This document shows positions 1 to 8,610 of a DNA stretch of 64,000 nucleotides, one piece after another (the first letter of the stretch is position 1; each line of letters starts with the position of its first letter). The translations under genes and the position numbers were made by a program. The notes beneath the pieces were generated by a model that was not told the DNA's origin, did no database searches, and saw only the letters and a program-made list of their open reading frames with translations. Source of the DNA: Flavobacterium sp. DG2-3. Lineage in GTDB: Bacteria > Bacteroidota > Bacteroidia > Flavobacteriales > Flavobacteriaceae. The stretch lies in assembly GCF_030730925.1 (NCBI RefSeq), contig NZ_JAVAMB010000001.1:372001-436000 (forward strand). The letters are read 5' to 3'.

Positions 1-54
1 GTCGAAGCCCGCAAAGTGATTCTACGATTTTGCCACGAAAGCGAAAAATTTTGT

Positions 55-231
55 CTATACGCTTTGTGTATCAGACTCGTCATCTTTTTTTTGCTGATTC
101 ATTTTTGTGATTATCTCTTTCAATCGTAAAGCTCTTTCTTTTTTCTCTTCTTGAACTTTAGCTTTTTTACGTTTTAGCAATTTGGTATGCAAAGCTTTAT
201 TTTTTGAATCTTTTTGAGGTCCTTTTGCCAT
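55..231 (-). CDS. Small basic Lys/Glu-rich protein, unknown function
   Basis: This gene encodes 58 residues starting MAKGPQKDSK. The first half is strongly basic, the middle (about residues 20-45) is a Lys/Glu-rich probable helix, and the end is acidic and polar (DDESDTQSV). There is no signal peptide, membrane segment or cysteine. I chose the ATG at 231 because the frame extends upstream only through a TTG. A TATCTTTG box on the minus strand (260..253) lies just upstream of the ATG and supports independent transcription. I do not recognise a function; the composition would suit a nucleic-acid-associated or ribosome-associated peptide, but that is inference. Confidence 0.6.
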   Translation of the reverse strand: MAKGPQKDSKNKALHTKLLKRKKAKVQEEKKERALRLKEIITKMNQQKKDDESDTQSV

Positions 232-252
232 AACTATCAATTTTGAATAGTA

Positions 253-260
253 CAAAGATA
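253..260 (-). promoter_or_regulatory. Promoter -7 box of the small basic protein gene
   Basis: The minus strand reads TATCTTTG, an exact match to the Bacteroidota -7 consensus TAnnTTTG, 21 bases before the ATG. I see no convincing -33 TTTG at the right distance. Confidence 0.45.
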
Positions 261-562
261 AGTATTATGATGTTTTTGCCACGAAGACTCAAAGGCTCTA
301 AGTTTTTATTTTAACGCGTAATGTATATAATTCACAAAGATTGTCAGGCTGAGCGTCCCGAGAATTCGAGAGAAGCCCCGCACAGTGATTCAGCAAACGT
401 GGCTTCGACTCCGCTCAGCCTGACAAAACAACAAAAACTCTGCGCCTTTGCGAGATTAAAAAACTTCGTGTCTTAGCGTCTTCGTGGCAAAACATAACAA
501 AAAACTCCGCGCCTTTGCGAAATTAAAAAACTTCGTGCCTTAGCGCTTTAGTGGCTAAAACC
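261..562. repeat. Intergenic repeat block (two repeat types)
   Basis: This gene-free stretch is made of dispersed repeats. One type reads like gccacgaagRcKctaaggc and its complement (about 277-300 and 430-560, two near-identical tandem pieces). The other is a composite palindrome from about 338 to 426 containing the core ctgagcggagtcgaag and its complement. Positions 375-421 form one arm of a 47-bp inverted repeat whose partner is at 2252-2298 on the other side of the GH43 gene. I see no open reading frame of substance here. Confidence 0.7.
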
Positions 563-2065
563 TTAAAGCGCTTTATAAACAAAATTCTTAAACTTCACGT
601 TTCCTTTTCCGATCGAGCAAAGTCCAATTCTTAAACCAAGAAAACCGCTTAAAACATTATGATTGTAACCTGAAACTTCTACCGAATTTTCAATCTTTTT
701 CCAGTCTTTTCCATCGAGACTATAAAACATATCTACGGTGTTTTTAATGTTTTTAAGTTTAAGAAAGACTTTTCGTTTATGCGTATCTTTTTCTGTTGGA
801 AATTGCCATCCTCTCAAATTGGCTAAAATATTGTTTTGATCGGCCAAAATTCCTGAATAATATTGTTTGTCATAAAACAAAACAAGTCCGCCTACAGCAT
901 CGCCTTCTATTTCCATTTCGACTTCAGCTGAATAGGAATGCCCTCCCGGAACGACAACAAGAGGCGAACTATTTCCAACACCATCTCCTTTACCTTCAAT
1001 TGTCAAAGTATTGTCGGCAACCTTAAATCTCGAACTTTCTACTCCATTATAAAACTTCCATTGTGGTTTTAGAGCCGAACCATCGAAATTATCACTCAAA
1101 GAAAATTCAGGAAGCTTTTTTCCTTCAGGCTTTGCAATCGGTTTGTCCGTTTCAATTCCATTTGGAATTTTGTACCAGCCGTCTTTTGTCCATTCTACAG
1201 GCTGCAATAAAGTTTGGCGCCCTAAGTTGTAATATCCGTTTTCATAACCGTGAAAAATCATCCACCATTTTCCGTTTGCATCTTCAAAAACGGTGCTATG
1301 TCCTTTTGACCACCAAGTTTCAGAACTGCTGTTTGTTCGAACAACTGGATTATGCGGCGAGTTTTCCCAAGGTCCAAGTGGCGATTTTGATCGTGCCGAA
1401 ATCACCATATGACTTGTTGCGGGTCCTGCAGTTCCACCTTCGGCAACGGTTAAATAATAATATTCTCCTCTTTTGAATAATTTTGGGCCTTCCATACAAA
1501 AACATTCAATACTCCATTCGCGCGGAATTTTCCAACCATCATAAACATGCTTTAATTCGCTCGTTACCGAAAGTCCATCTTTTGAAAGTGCGACATATCC
1601 GCCGTTGCTAAAATACAAGAATCGATTTCCTTTTTCGTCTGCAACATGTCCAGGATCAATATTTCCGATTTTCAAATCTACAGGTTCACTCCACGGACCG
1701 TTTATAGAATTTGCTGTTACGACAAAATTGGTGTTATTCGCCGGAAAATAGATGTAATACTTATTGTTGTATTTAATTAAATCTGGCGCCCAAACAGCTC
1801 CAACATATTTATGAAGCGCATTGGTTACAGGTTCCCAATTCATTAAATCGGTCGAATGCCAAATTAAAAGTCCAGGGTAATAATCGAATGAAGAATGTAC
1901 AACGTAATAATCTTTTCCATCTCGAAGCAAACTCGGATCGGGATAATCTCCTGCAAAAATCGGATTATTGAATTTATTTTCTTTTAAAATCTTCTCGGAT
2001 TGCGATTGAGAATTGACTGAAAGTGTTAGTAATAGAAATAAAACGGAGAGGTATATTTTGTTCAT
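563..2065 (-). CDS. Secreted GH43 family glycoside hydrolase (beta-xylosidase/arabinosidase type)
   Basis: This is a 500-residue exported glycosidase. Residues 1-20 are a signal peptide (VLFLLLTLSVNSQ). A five-bladed GH43 catalytic domain occupies about residues 33-320. The expected catalytic triad is visible: Asp43 in YPDPS as general base, Asp137 in NIDPGH as pKa modulator and Glu192 in MEGPK as general acid. The last ~180 residues fit the C-terminal beta-sandwich (concanavalin-like) domain often found after GH43 catalytic domains, which shapes the substrate site. The likely substrates are xylo- or arabino-oligosaccharides from hemicellulose; the exact sugar cannot be read from sequence. 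No SusC/SusD pair or other glycosidase is adjacent, so it is a lone CAZyme rather than part of a polysaccharide utilization locus. It is bracketed by 47-bp inverted repeats. Confidence 0.92.
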   Translation of the reverse strand: MNKIYLSVLFLLLTLSVNSQSQSEKILKENKFNNPIFAGDYPDPSLLRDGKDYYVVHSSFDYYPGLLIWHSTDLMNWEPVTNALHKYVGAVWAPDLIKYNNKYYIYFPANNTNFVVTANSINGPWSEPVDLKIGNIDPGHVADEKGNRFLYFSNGGYVALSKDGLSVTSELKHVYDGWKIPREWSIECFCMEGPKLFKRGEYYYLTVAEGGTAGPATSHMVISARSKSPLGPWENSPHNPVVRTNSSSETWWSKGHSTVFEDANGKWWMIFHGYENGYYNLGRQTLLQPVEWTKDGWYKIPNGIETDKPIAKPEGKKLPEFSLSDNFDGSALKPQWKFYNGVESSRFKVADNTLTIEGKGDGVGNSSPLVVVPGGHSYSAEVEMEIEGDAVGGLVLFYDKQYYSGILADQNNILANLRGWQFPTEKDTHKRKVFLKLKNIKNTVDMFYSLDGKDWKKIENSVEVSGYNHNVLSGFLGLRIGLCSIGKGNVKFKNFVYKAL

Positions 2066-2081
2066 TTTGATATTTTTTTTT

Positions 2082-2089
2082 CAAATATA
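2082..2089 (-). promoter_or_regulatory. Promoter -7 box upstream of GH43 gene
   Basis: The minus strand reads TATATTTG (TAnnTTTG consensus) 17 bases before the GH43 start codon. A matching -33 element is not obvious. Confidence 0.45.
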
Positions 2090-2110
2090 GTCAAAAAGAC
2101 TATAAGATGA

Positions 2111-2425
2111 TTGTTCCACAGAGATGCACGAAGAATTTCTCAGAGATGCGCAAAGTTTTTTTATTATGTTTTTGCCACAAAGGCGCTAAGGCACGAATTT
2201 TTTAAATCTCGGAAAGTCGTGAAGGCACGAAGTTTTTCCTTATGTTTTGTGAGGCTGAGCGGAGTCAAAGCCACGTTTGCTGAATCACTGTGCGGGGCTT
2301 CGACTCCGCTCAGCCTGACAAACTTTAACAAAAGCTTTGCGGCTCTGCGTCTTTGCGAGAGCTAAACTCAAAAAAAATCTTAGTGATTCTCTGTGTTTTC
2401 TTTGTGAATCTCTGCGGAATTGTAA
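2111..2425. repeat. Intergenic repeat block between GH43 and metG
   Basis: This stretch holds the same two repeat types as 261-562. Positions 2252-2298 are the inverted partner of 375-421 with one mismatch over 47 bp. Positions 2299-2322 add a second, oppositely oriented copy of the core ending in cagcctgaca, so 2250-2322 is a palindrome. Around it are copies of the gccac/aaggcgctaaggc type (2174-2235 and 2336-2415). The open frames crossing it are repeat-derived and I do not call them genes. Confidence 0.7.
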
Positions 2426-2451
2426 AATCTCAATTCTATTGCTTATTTTTG
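2420..2451 (+). promoter_or_regulatory. metG promoter (TTG ... TATTTTTG)
   Basis: A TTG at 2420-2422 is followed after 21 bases by TATTTTTG at 2444-2451, matching the Bacteroidota -33/-7 pattern. The metG ATG follows 20 bases later. Confidence 0.5.
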
Positions 2452-2470
2452 CACTCATAAAATTCATATA

Positions 2471-4606
2471 ATGACACAGAATCCAAAAAGATATACGATC
2501 ACAGCTGCCTTGCCTTACACCAATGGACCTATTCATATTGGACATTTGGCTGGAGTTTACGTGCCTGCAGATATATATTCTAGATATTTAAGATTGCAAG
2601 GAAAAGATGTAGCATTTATCTGCGGAAGCGATGAACACGGCGTTGCAATCTCTATGAAAGCCAAAAAAGAAGGTGTTACTCCGCAAGAAGTTATTGATAA
2701 ATATGACGGAATCATCCGTAAATCGTTTGCTGATTTCGGAATTTCATTCAACAATTACTCGAGAACTTCGGCAAAAATTCATCATGAAACGGCTTCTGAA
2801 TTCTTTAGAACATTATATGATAAAGGAGATTTTATAGAAGAAGTTACTGAACAATTGTATGACGCAAAAGCAAATCAGTTTTTAGCAGACCGTTTTGTTG
2901 TGGGAACTTGTCCGAAATGTGGTAATGACGGTGCTTACGGAGATCAGTGCGAAAGTTGTGGATCTACTTTGAACGCAACCGATTTGATCAATCCAAAATC
3001 GACAATTACTGGAGAAACTCCAATTCTTAAAGAAACAAAACACTGGTTTTTACCTTTAGACCGATATACTGATTTTTTAACTGAATGGATTTTAGTCGGA
3101 CATAAAAACGACTGGAAAACGAATGTTTACGGACAAGTTAAATCTTGGATTGATGCAGGTTTAGAACCTCGTGCCGTAACACGTGACCTTGATTGGGGAA
3201 TTGACGTTCCTGTTGAAGGTGCCGAAGGCAAAAAATTATACGTTTGGTTTGATGCGCCTATTGGATACATTTCTTCTACAAAAGAATGGGCCGCGCGCGA
3301 AGGAAAAGATTGGGAACCGTATTGGAAAGATGAAGAAACAAAATTGGTTCACTTTATCGGAAAAGACAATATTGTTTTCCACTGTATTATTTTCCCTGCG
3401 ATGTTAAAATCGGAAGGAAGCTACATTTTACCAGATAACGTTCCGGCAAATGAGTTTTTGAACTTAGAAGGAAATAAACTTTCGACTTCTAAAAACTGGG
3501 CGGTTTGGTTGCACGAATACTTAGAAGAATTCCCAGACAAGCAAGATGTTTTACGTTATGCTTTAACATCAAACGCGCCTGAGACAAAAGATAATGACTT
3601 TACTTGGAAAGATTTCCAAGCTAGAAATAACAACGAATTGGTTGCCGTTTTCGGAAACTTCATTAATCGTGTTGTGGTTTTAACCAATAAATATTACGAT
3701 GGAATTATCCCGACGCCAAACGAATTTACAGAAGTTGACGAACAGACTTTAGCAGAATTAAAAGCGTATCCAGCTGTGATTTCAAGTTCGGTTGAGCGTT
3801 ACAGATTCCGTGAAGCTTTAGGCGAGTTGATGAATGTTGCCCGTTTAGGAAACAAATATTTGGCAGACGAAGAGCCTTGGAAAGTAATGAAAGACAATCC
3901 AGAGCGTGTAAAAACTCAAATGTATGTGGCGTTGCAAATTGCTGCTGCGTTGAGTGTTTTAGCTAAGCCATTTTTACCGTTTACAGCGGCTAAATTGTCA
4001 AAAATTTTAAACCTAAAGGATCTAAAAGAGCATTTTAAAGGATTCAGTAAATTTTTGAAAGAAAATCATCCTGGCGCTACAGATGTTGTTTTGGATAAAG
4101 TATTAGGTTGGAATGACATTTCTGAGCATTCCGATTTGTTGCCTGCAGGACATAAAATTGGAGAAGCAGAATTGCTTTTCGCTAAAATCGAAGACGAAGA
4201 AATACAAAAACAAATAGATAAATTGGAAGCAACAAAAACAGCTAATTTGGCTGAAAGCAAACAAGCAGAACCGCAAAAAGACTTAATTCAGTTTGAGGAT
4301 TTCGCGAAAATGGATATTCGTATCGGAACTATTTTAGAAGCTGAAAAAATGCCAAAAGCAAACAAACTTCTAGTTCTTAAAGTAGATACAGGAATCGATG
4401 TTCGTACAATTGTTTCGGGAATTGCTGAAAGTTTCTCTCCAGAAGAAATCATCGGGAAACGCGTTTCTGTTTTGGCAAACCTTGCTCCAAGAGCTTTACG
4501 TGGTGTTGAAAGTCAAGGAATGATCTTGATGACAACAAACGCAGAAGGAAAACTGGTTTTTGTAAATCCAGATGCTGATGCGCCGAATGGAGCGACTGTG
4601 AACTAA
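2471..4606 (+). CDS. metG: Methionyl-tRNA synthetase
   Basis: This 711-residue enzyme charges tRNA-Met in the cytoplasm. The class I signature HIGH is at residues 22-25 (PIHIGHLAG). The zinc-knuckle insertion shows two CxxC pairs (CPKCGNDG ... CESCG) near residue 155. The second class I signature appears as KLSTSK, the usual MetG variant of KMSKS. The anticodon-binding helical domain follows, and the last ~110 residues form the appended dimerising tRNA-binding domain (from [11 protein letters not shown], ending in [12 protein letters not shown]). The length and domain order match the long bacterial MetG type. It is transcribed alone from the promoter above and ends at a hairpin terminator. 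Confidence 0.98.
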   Translation: MTQNPKRYTITAALPYTNGPIHIGHLAGVYVPADIYSRYLRLQGKDVAFICGSDEHGVAISMKAKKEGVTPQEVIDKYDGIIRKSFADFGISFNNYSRTSAKIHHETASEFFRTLYDKGDFIEEVTEQLYDAKANQFLADRFVVGTCPKCGNDGAYGDQCESCGSTLNATDLINPKSTITGETPILKETKHWFLPLDRYTDFLTEWILVGHKNDWKTNVYGQVKSWIDAGLEPRAVTRDLDWGIDVPVEGAEGKKLYVWFDAPIGYISSTKEWAAREGKDWEPYWKDEETKLVHFIGKDNIVFHCIIFPAMLKSEGSYILPDNVPANEFLNLEGNKLSTSKNWAVWLHEYLEEFPDKQDVLRYALTSNAPETKDNDFTWKDFQARNNNELVAVFGNFINRVVVLTNKYYDGIIPTPNEFTEVDEQTLAELKAYPAVISSSVERYRFREALGELMNVARLGNKYLADEEPWKVMKDNPERVKTQMYVALQIAAALSVLAKPFLPFTAAKLSKILNLKDLKEHFKGFSKFLKENHPGATDVVLDKVLGWNDISEHSDLLPAGHKIGEAELLFAKIEDEEIQKQIDKLEATKTANLAESKQAEPQKDLIQFEDFAKMDIRIGTILEAEKMPKANKLLVLKVDTGIDVRTIVSGIAESFSPEEIIGKRVSVLANLAPRALRGVESQGMILMTTNAEGKLVFVNPDADAPNGATVN

Positions 4607-4627
4607 GTCTCACACATTACTATACTA

Positions 4628-4668
4628 AACGTGAATCGATTGAATTCCTCAATTGGTTCACGTTTTTT
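4628..4668 (+). terminator. Terminator after metG
   Basis: An imperfect hairpin with arms aacgtgaatcgattga and tcaattggttcacgtt is followed by a run of T. Confidence 0.75.
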
Positions 4669-4720
4669 CATTCTACAAATACTTGTAAACACATTTTTCA
4701 TCCAAATTAGTTTTCTTACA

Positions 4721-4744
4721 AAAAAAATTAGATATTAGCGCCAA
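4721..4744 (+). promoter_or_regulatory. Shared upstream motif before the NfeD-like/flotillin operon
   Basis: The stretch A7-TTAGATATTAGCGCCAA recurs, with variations, before the first two secreted paralogs (6963-6985 and 8567-8588). The part GATATTAG resembles a degenerate -7 box (TAnnTTnG), so it may simply be the promoter of each unit. Confidence 0.35.
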
Positions 4745-4768
4745 GAGTTATTCAAAAAACTTATAATT

Positions 4769-5332
4769 ATGGAACTATTAGAAAGCTTGCCTACTCTGCT
4801 TAAATCTTTTTGGTATATCGCTATTCCATCAAGTTTAATTTTTCTTATTCAAACTATTATTACCTTTTCAGGTCTTGATATTGCCGATGGTTTCGATACC
4901 GATTTTAATGCTGATATGCACGATGGCGGCGATTTTCAATTATTCTCTTTAAGAAATTTGATCAATTTTCTGTTAGGTTTCAGCTGGACAGGAATTTCTT
5001 TTTACTCTACAATTGGTGAACATACTTGGTTTTTGATTGTACTTTCTTTTGTTGTGGGGGTTTTATTTGTGCTTTTATTTTTCTTCGTAATCAAACAAGT
5101 TCAAAAATTAGCCGAAGATAATTCGTTTAAACTTTCTAATACACTTGATAAAACTGCAGAAGTTTATTTAACAATTCCAGAAAACAAAACTGGAAAAGGC
5201 AAAATTATGATTAGCGTAAACGGCGCTTTTCATGAATTGGAAGCCATGACCGAAAATGCCAGAATTGCTTCTGGAACAGCTGTAAAAGTTGTTAAAATAG
5301 AAAACAACCTCCTCATCGTAGAAACCCTATAA
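4769..5332 (+). CDS. NfeD-like membrane protein with OB-fold tail
   Basis: This is a 187-residue inner-membrane protein. Three hydrophobic segments are visible (about residues 14-32, 62-80 and 88-110), followed by a soluble C-terminal region (about 120-187) rich in beta-strand pattern, with a turn GKGKIMISVNG and ending VVKIENNLLIVETL. This is the layout of short NfeD-type proteins, which carry an OB fold at the C-terminus. NfeD-like genes characteristically neighbour flotillin (SPFH) genes, and here a flotillin gene starts 11 bases downstream, so an operon and a joint role in membrane-domain organisation are likely. The family call rests on topology and context more than on a diagnostic motif. 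Confidence 0.75.
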   Translation: MELLESLPTLLKSFWYIAIPSSLIFLIQTIITFSGLDIADGFDTDFNADMHDGGDFQLFSLRNLINFLLGFSWTGISFYSTIGEHTWFLIVLSFVVGVLFVLLFFFVIKQVQKLAEDNSFKLSNTLDKTAEVYLTIPENKTGKGKIMISVNGAFHELEAMTENARIASGTAVKVVKIENNLLIVETL

Positions 5333-5343
5333 CATAAACTATA

Positions 5344-6861
5344 ATGATAATGAACCCAATTATTTTGATTGCAGTTGCGGCAATCGTTCTATTCGTAACC
5401 ATTTCAGCATTAATCTCAAGGTACAAACGATGTCCTTCAGATAAAATTTTAGTAATCTACGGACGTACTGGTGGTACCTCAGCACGTTGTGTACATGGTG
5501 GAGGAGCTTTTATTTGGCCAGTAATTCAAGATTATTCTTTTCTGGATTTAAAACCGCTTTCTATCGAAGCCAATTTAACTAATGCATTGAGCCGTCAGAA
5601 CATTCGAGTTGATGTACCTTGCCGTTTTACAATTGCAATTTCTACAGAATCAGACAGTATGAATACTGCTGCTGAAAGGTTATTAGGTTTATCATCAGAA
5701 CAAGTTCAGGAACTGGCAAAAGACATTTTATTTGGTCAGTTGCGTCTGGTTATTGCAACAATGACTATTGAAGAAATTAACTCTGATCGTGATAAATTCT
5801 TAGACAATATTTCTAAAAACGTAGACAGCGAATTGAAAAAGATTGGTTTAAAGTTAATCAACGTAAACGTTACCGATATTAGAGATGAATCGGGTTATAT
5901 CGAAGCTTTAGGAAAAGAAGCTGCTGCAAAAGCCATCAACGAAGCAAAAATTAGTGTTGCTGAACAAGAAAAAATCGGGGAAATTGGTAAAGCCCTTGCC
6001 GATAGAGAAAAAGATACTCAAATTGCAGAAACACATAGAGATCGTGACGTAAAAATTGCGATTACTCAGAAAGATAAAGAAATTAGTATCGCAACTGCTT
6101 CTAAAGACGAAACAATTGGTAAAGCAGAAGCAGAAAGAGATACAAGGGTAAAAACTTCTGAAGCCAATGCCATTGCTATTCAAGGGGAAAACGAAGCAAA
6201 AATTGCCATTGCCAATTCAGAAGCACTTCGTAGAGAAAAAGAAGCAGAATCATTACGTGTTGCAATAGCCGCAGAAAAAGTACAACAAGCAAAAGCATTA
6301 GAAGAATCTTATATTGCAGAACAGAAAGCCGAGCTGGCGCGTTCTGAAAGAGAGCGTTCAACACAAATTGCCAACATTGTCGTTCCTGCCGAAATTGCTA
6401 AACAAAGAGCAATTATCGAAGCACAAGCTGCTGCAGAAACTATCAGAGAGAATGCAAAAGGAGAAGCTGATGCAATTTTCGCTAAAATGGAAGCAGAAGC
6501 AAAAGGTTTATTCGAAATCTTAACCAAACAAGCTGAAGGTTATAAAGATGTTGTAGCTGCTGCAGGTGGAGATCCAAGCAAAGCATTCCAGCTTTTATTA
6601 TTGGAAAAACTTCCAGAATTGGTAAAAACTCAGGTTGAAGCGGTTAAGAATATCAAAATTGATAAAATTACGGTTTGGGATTCGGGTAATGGTCAGGGCG
6701 AAAATGGATCAACAGCCAATTTTGTTTCTGGTATGATGAAAACTGTTCCGCCATTAAATGATTTATTCAATATGGCTGGATTAAATTTACCGACTTACCT
6801 AAAAGGTGAAGACACTCCAGAAGTTTCTCCAATTATCCAAGTAGAAGAGACAAAAGAGTAA
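5344..6861 (+). CDS. Flotillin family protein (SPFH/band 7)
   Basis: This 505-residue membrane-associated scaffold has one N-terminal hydrophobic segment (residues 3-23), then an SPFH domain (about 30-200, including CPSDKILVIYGRTGG near its start). A long Ala/Glu/Lys-rich coiled-coil region follows (about 200-400, with repeated QKDKEI/EAEAKG-type blocks). The C-terminal part (about 405-505) has the flotillin-like AAGGDPSKAFQLLLLEKLPELVK segment. Flotillins oligomerise on the inner face of the membrane and organise functional microdomains; their partners include NfeD proteins, as here. A second ATG two codons downstream (5350) is an equally possible start. It is co-transcribed with the NfeD-like gene and ends at a hairpin terminator. 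Confidence 0.92.
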   Translation: MIMNPIILIAVAAIVLFVTISALISRYKRCPSDKILVIYGRTGGTSARCVHGGGAFIWPVIQDYSFLDLKPLSIEANLTNALSRQNIRVDVPCRFTIAISTESDSMNTAAERLLGLSSEQVQELAKDILFGQLRLVIATMTIEEINSDRDKFLDNISKNVDSELKKIGLKLINVNVTDIRDESGYIEALGKEAAAKAINEAKISVAEQEKIGEIGKALADREKDTQIAETHRDRDVKIAITQKDKEISIATASKDETIGKAEAERDTRVKTSEANAIAIQGENEAKIAIANSEALRREKEAESLRVAIAAEKVQQAKALEESYIAEQKAELARSERERSTQIANIVVPAEIAKQRAIIEAQAAAETIRENAKGEADAIFAKMEAEAKGLFEILTKQAEGYKDVVAAAGGDPSKAFQLLLLEKLPELVKTQVEAVKNIKIDKITVWDSGNGQGENGSTANFVSGMMKTVPPLNDLFNMAGLNLPTYLKGEDTPEVSPIIQVEETKE

Positions 6862-6883
6862 AAATCTTCATTTTAGAAAATAA

Positions 6884-6926
6884 AAAAGCATGAATCGGTT
6901 AACTTTTATCGATTCATGCTTTTTGC
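6884..6926 (+). terminator. Terminator after flotillin gene
   Basis: A hairpin with arms aaaaagcatgaatcg and cgattcatgcttttt surrounds a 12-base loop. Confidence 0.8.
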
Positions 6927-7015
6927 TTTTAAAAAATATTATTTGATAAATTCTCCATATCCAAAAAATTAAGATATTAGCCCAAAAATTATCTAACCAA
7001 AAACAAATTAGCTGT

Positions 7016-8467
7016 ATGAAGAAAAAAATATTTGGCTTCTGCTTAATATTAAGCGCTTTGACATCATTTTCGCAAGAAATTGTAAGCTCTGTGCCTATCG
7101 AATTAAAAAAGAATCGTGATATATTTCAGGTTGTAAATAATGAGAAGAAAGATGTTACTTTATTTGTTAGTGATAAAATAAAAGTAAAAGCGATTCATCT
7201 TGACAGCAATATGAAAATAGTAGATAGTATTTCTGCCGAAAGACCAAATACTAAAACATACGACATGATGATTGGCTATAACAGCAATAATAACAATCCG
7301 CGTTTGTTTTGGGCGTCTAACGATTACGAAAACATCTTTTCTCAATTGTATGATGTTTCGAACAAAAAAGTTGCAACACAGCAATATACTCTTGATCTTA
7401 AAGAAGAAAAAGTGCTTCAGAAATTCAGCGAAAGCGAGAAATTTTACATTTTAACTGTTCCTAAAAAAGGCAATTCTTTAAAATTACATGTTTTCGACAA
7501 AAATGGTGTTTATTCAGCAAAAATTATCAATTTGGACGGATTCCATTTCTTCAAATCTAATTATACAAAATCAGATATCTATGGAATTTTAGGAGAAAAT
7601 CTGCTTCCGTTTGAAGCTCCATTTTCATTAAAAAACATCAATGTTGAAAATCCGACTTCATTAACAGACGCTGCTAGAAAAAGAAAATGTTATTTTGATG
7701 GCAAAACGCTTGTTTTAACTATTGATACAAATTCAGATTACACACAGGCAATTATAATTGATACACAGAATTTTTCGGCTACTGAAAAGATAATCCGATC
7801 TCCAGGTATTTCTAATGTAACTTCTACAGGATATAAAATCGCTATAACTTCGAATTCATTTTATTTTGACAATAAATTTTACATCTTAAAATCGTCTGAA
7901 GATCAATTTTTCTTTACTGTAAAAGACTTAGAAGATAATACGTTGAAAGAATTTTCAGCCACATCTGAAACTCCAATTGATTTTAAAAACTCAGACATTT
8001 ATCTTGAAGGCGGAGATTTTGGAGGAAAAAGAACCTTAACAAACAGCTCTCAATTTTTAAGAAAAATTGTCAATTTGAATGCTGGTCTTTCTTGCTATCA
8101 TATTGGTCAAAATACGCTTATTACTTTTGGAGGTATTTCTTCTACAGGACCATCTACAGGACAAACTGTTGCAAATCAATTTGGCTTAATTGGAGCTTTG
8201 GTAAGTGTTGCATTCTTAAGCCCTACGATGGAGAATTTTAATTCTTATGCGAATAGAAAAGTAGTTAAAATTGAAGGTCTTTTTGATAATCAAGACAATC
8301 ATATAAAAGGCGATTTACAGCCTTTGGCATTTGATAAAATACGCACTTTCTTTGATGACTACAAAGATGTGTCGTCTCAAATTTTATTTAATATAGAAGC
8401 GGCATATTATCTAGGCTACTACGATAATAAAACAAAAGAATATACAATTCGAAAGTTTGCAGATTAA
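7016..8467 (+). CDS. Secreted protein of a four-member paralogous family (copy 1)
   Basis: This encodes 483 residues with an N-terminal signal peptide (residues 1-19, ending SFSQ). I recognise no named domain. The chain alternates short hydrophobic strands and polar turns, as in an all-beta protein. It shares landmarks with three neighbours: an IGY..NNNNPRLFWAS block near residue 85, NAGLSCYHIGQNTLITFGG near 355, and a C-terminal LGYYDNKTKEYTIRKF. Copies 1 and 2 are closer to each other than to copies 3 and 4. It sits alone between two hairpin terminators, so it is probably its own transcription unit. Periplasm or outer surface is the expected location. Function is unknown; a beta-propeller fold is a guess. 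Confidence 0.85.
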   Translation: MKKKIFGFCLILSALTSFSQEIVSSVPIELKKNRDIFQVVNNEKKDVTLFVSDKIKVKAIHLDSNMKIVDSISAERPNTKTYDMMIGYNSNNNNPRLFWASNDYENIFSQLYDVSNKKVATQQYTLDLKEEKVLQKFSESEKFYILTVPKKGNSLKLHVFDKNGVYSAKIINLDGFHFFKSNYTKSDIYGILGENLLPFEAPFSLKNINVENPTSLTDAARKRKCYFDGKTLVLTIDTNSDYTQAIIIDTQNFSATEKIIRSPGISNVTSTGYKIAITSNSFYFDNKFYILKSSEDQFFFTVKDLEDNTLKEFSATSETPIDFKNSDIYLEGGDFGGKRTLTNSSQFLRKIVNLNAGLSCYHIGQNTLITFGGISSTGPSTGQTVANQFGLIGALVSVAFLSPTMENFNSYANRKVVKIEGLFDNQDNHIKGDLQPLAFDKIRTFFDDYKDVSSQILFNIEAAYYLGYYDNKTKEYTIRKFAD

Positions 8468-8496
8468 TGTGAATCTAAGAGCTTTTAAATAAATTA

Positions 8497-8530
8497 AACA
8501 AGCGTGAAATCTTTAGTTTCACGCTTGTTT
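8497..8530 (+). terminator. Terminator after paralog copy 1
   Basis: A perfect hairpin with 14-base arms (aaacaagcgtgaaa / tttcacgcttgttt). Confidence 0.8.
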
Positions 8531-8610
8531 AATTTAATAAAGAAAAGTATTCAAACCTTTATACAGAAAAAATTAGATCTTCACCCAACCAAAAACTGCC
8601 AACTTAATCT

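Noticed and set aside
1063..1476. 137-codon open frame on the plus strand inside the GH43 gene
   Set aside because: It is antisense to a clearly coding GH43 sequence with intact catalytic motifs and has no similarity or promoter of its own.
2111..2365. 84-codon open frame between GH43 and metG
   Set aside because: It is built entirely from dispersed repeats and starts inside one.
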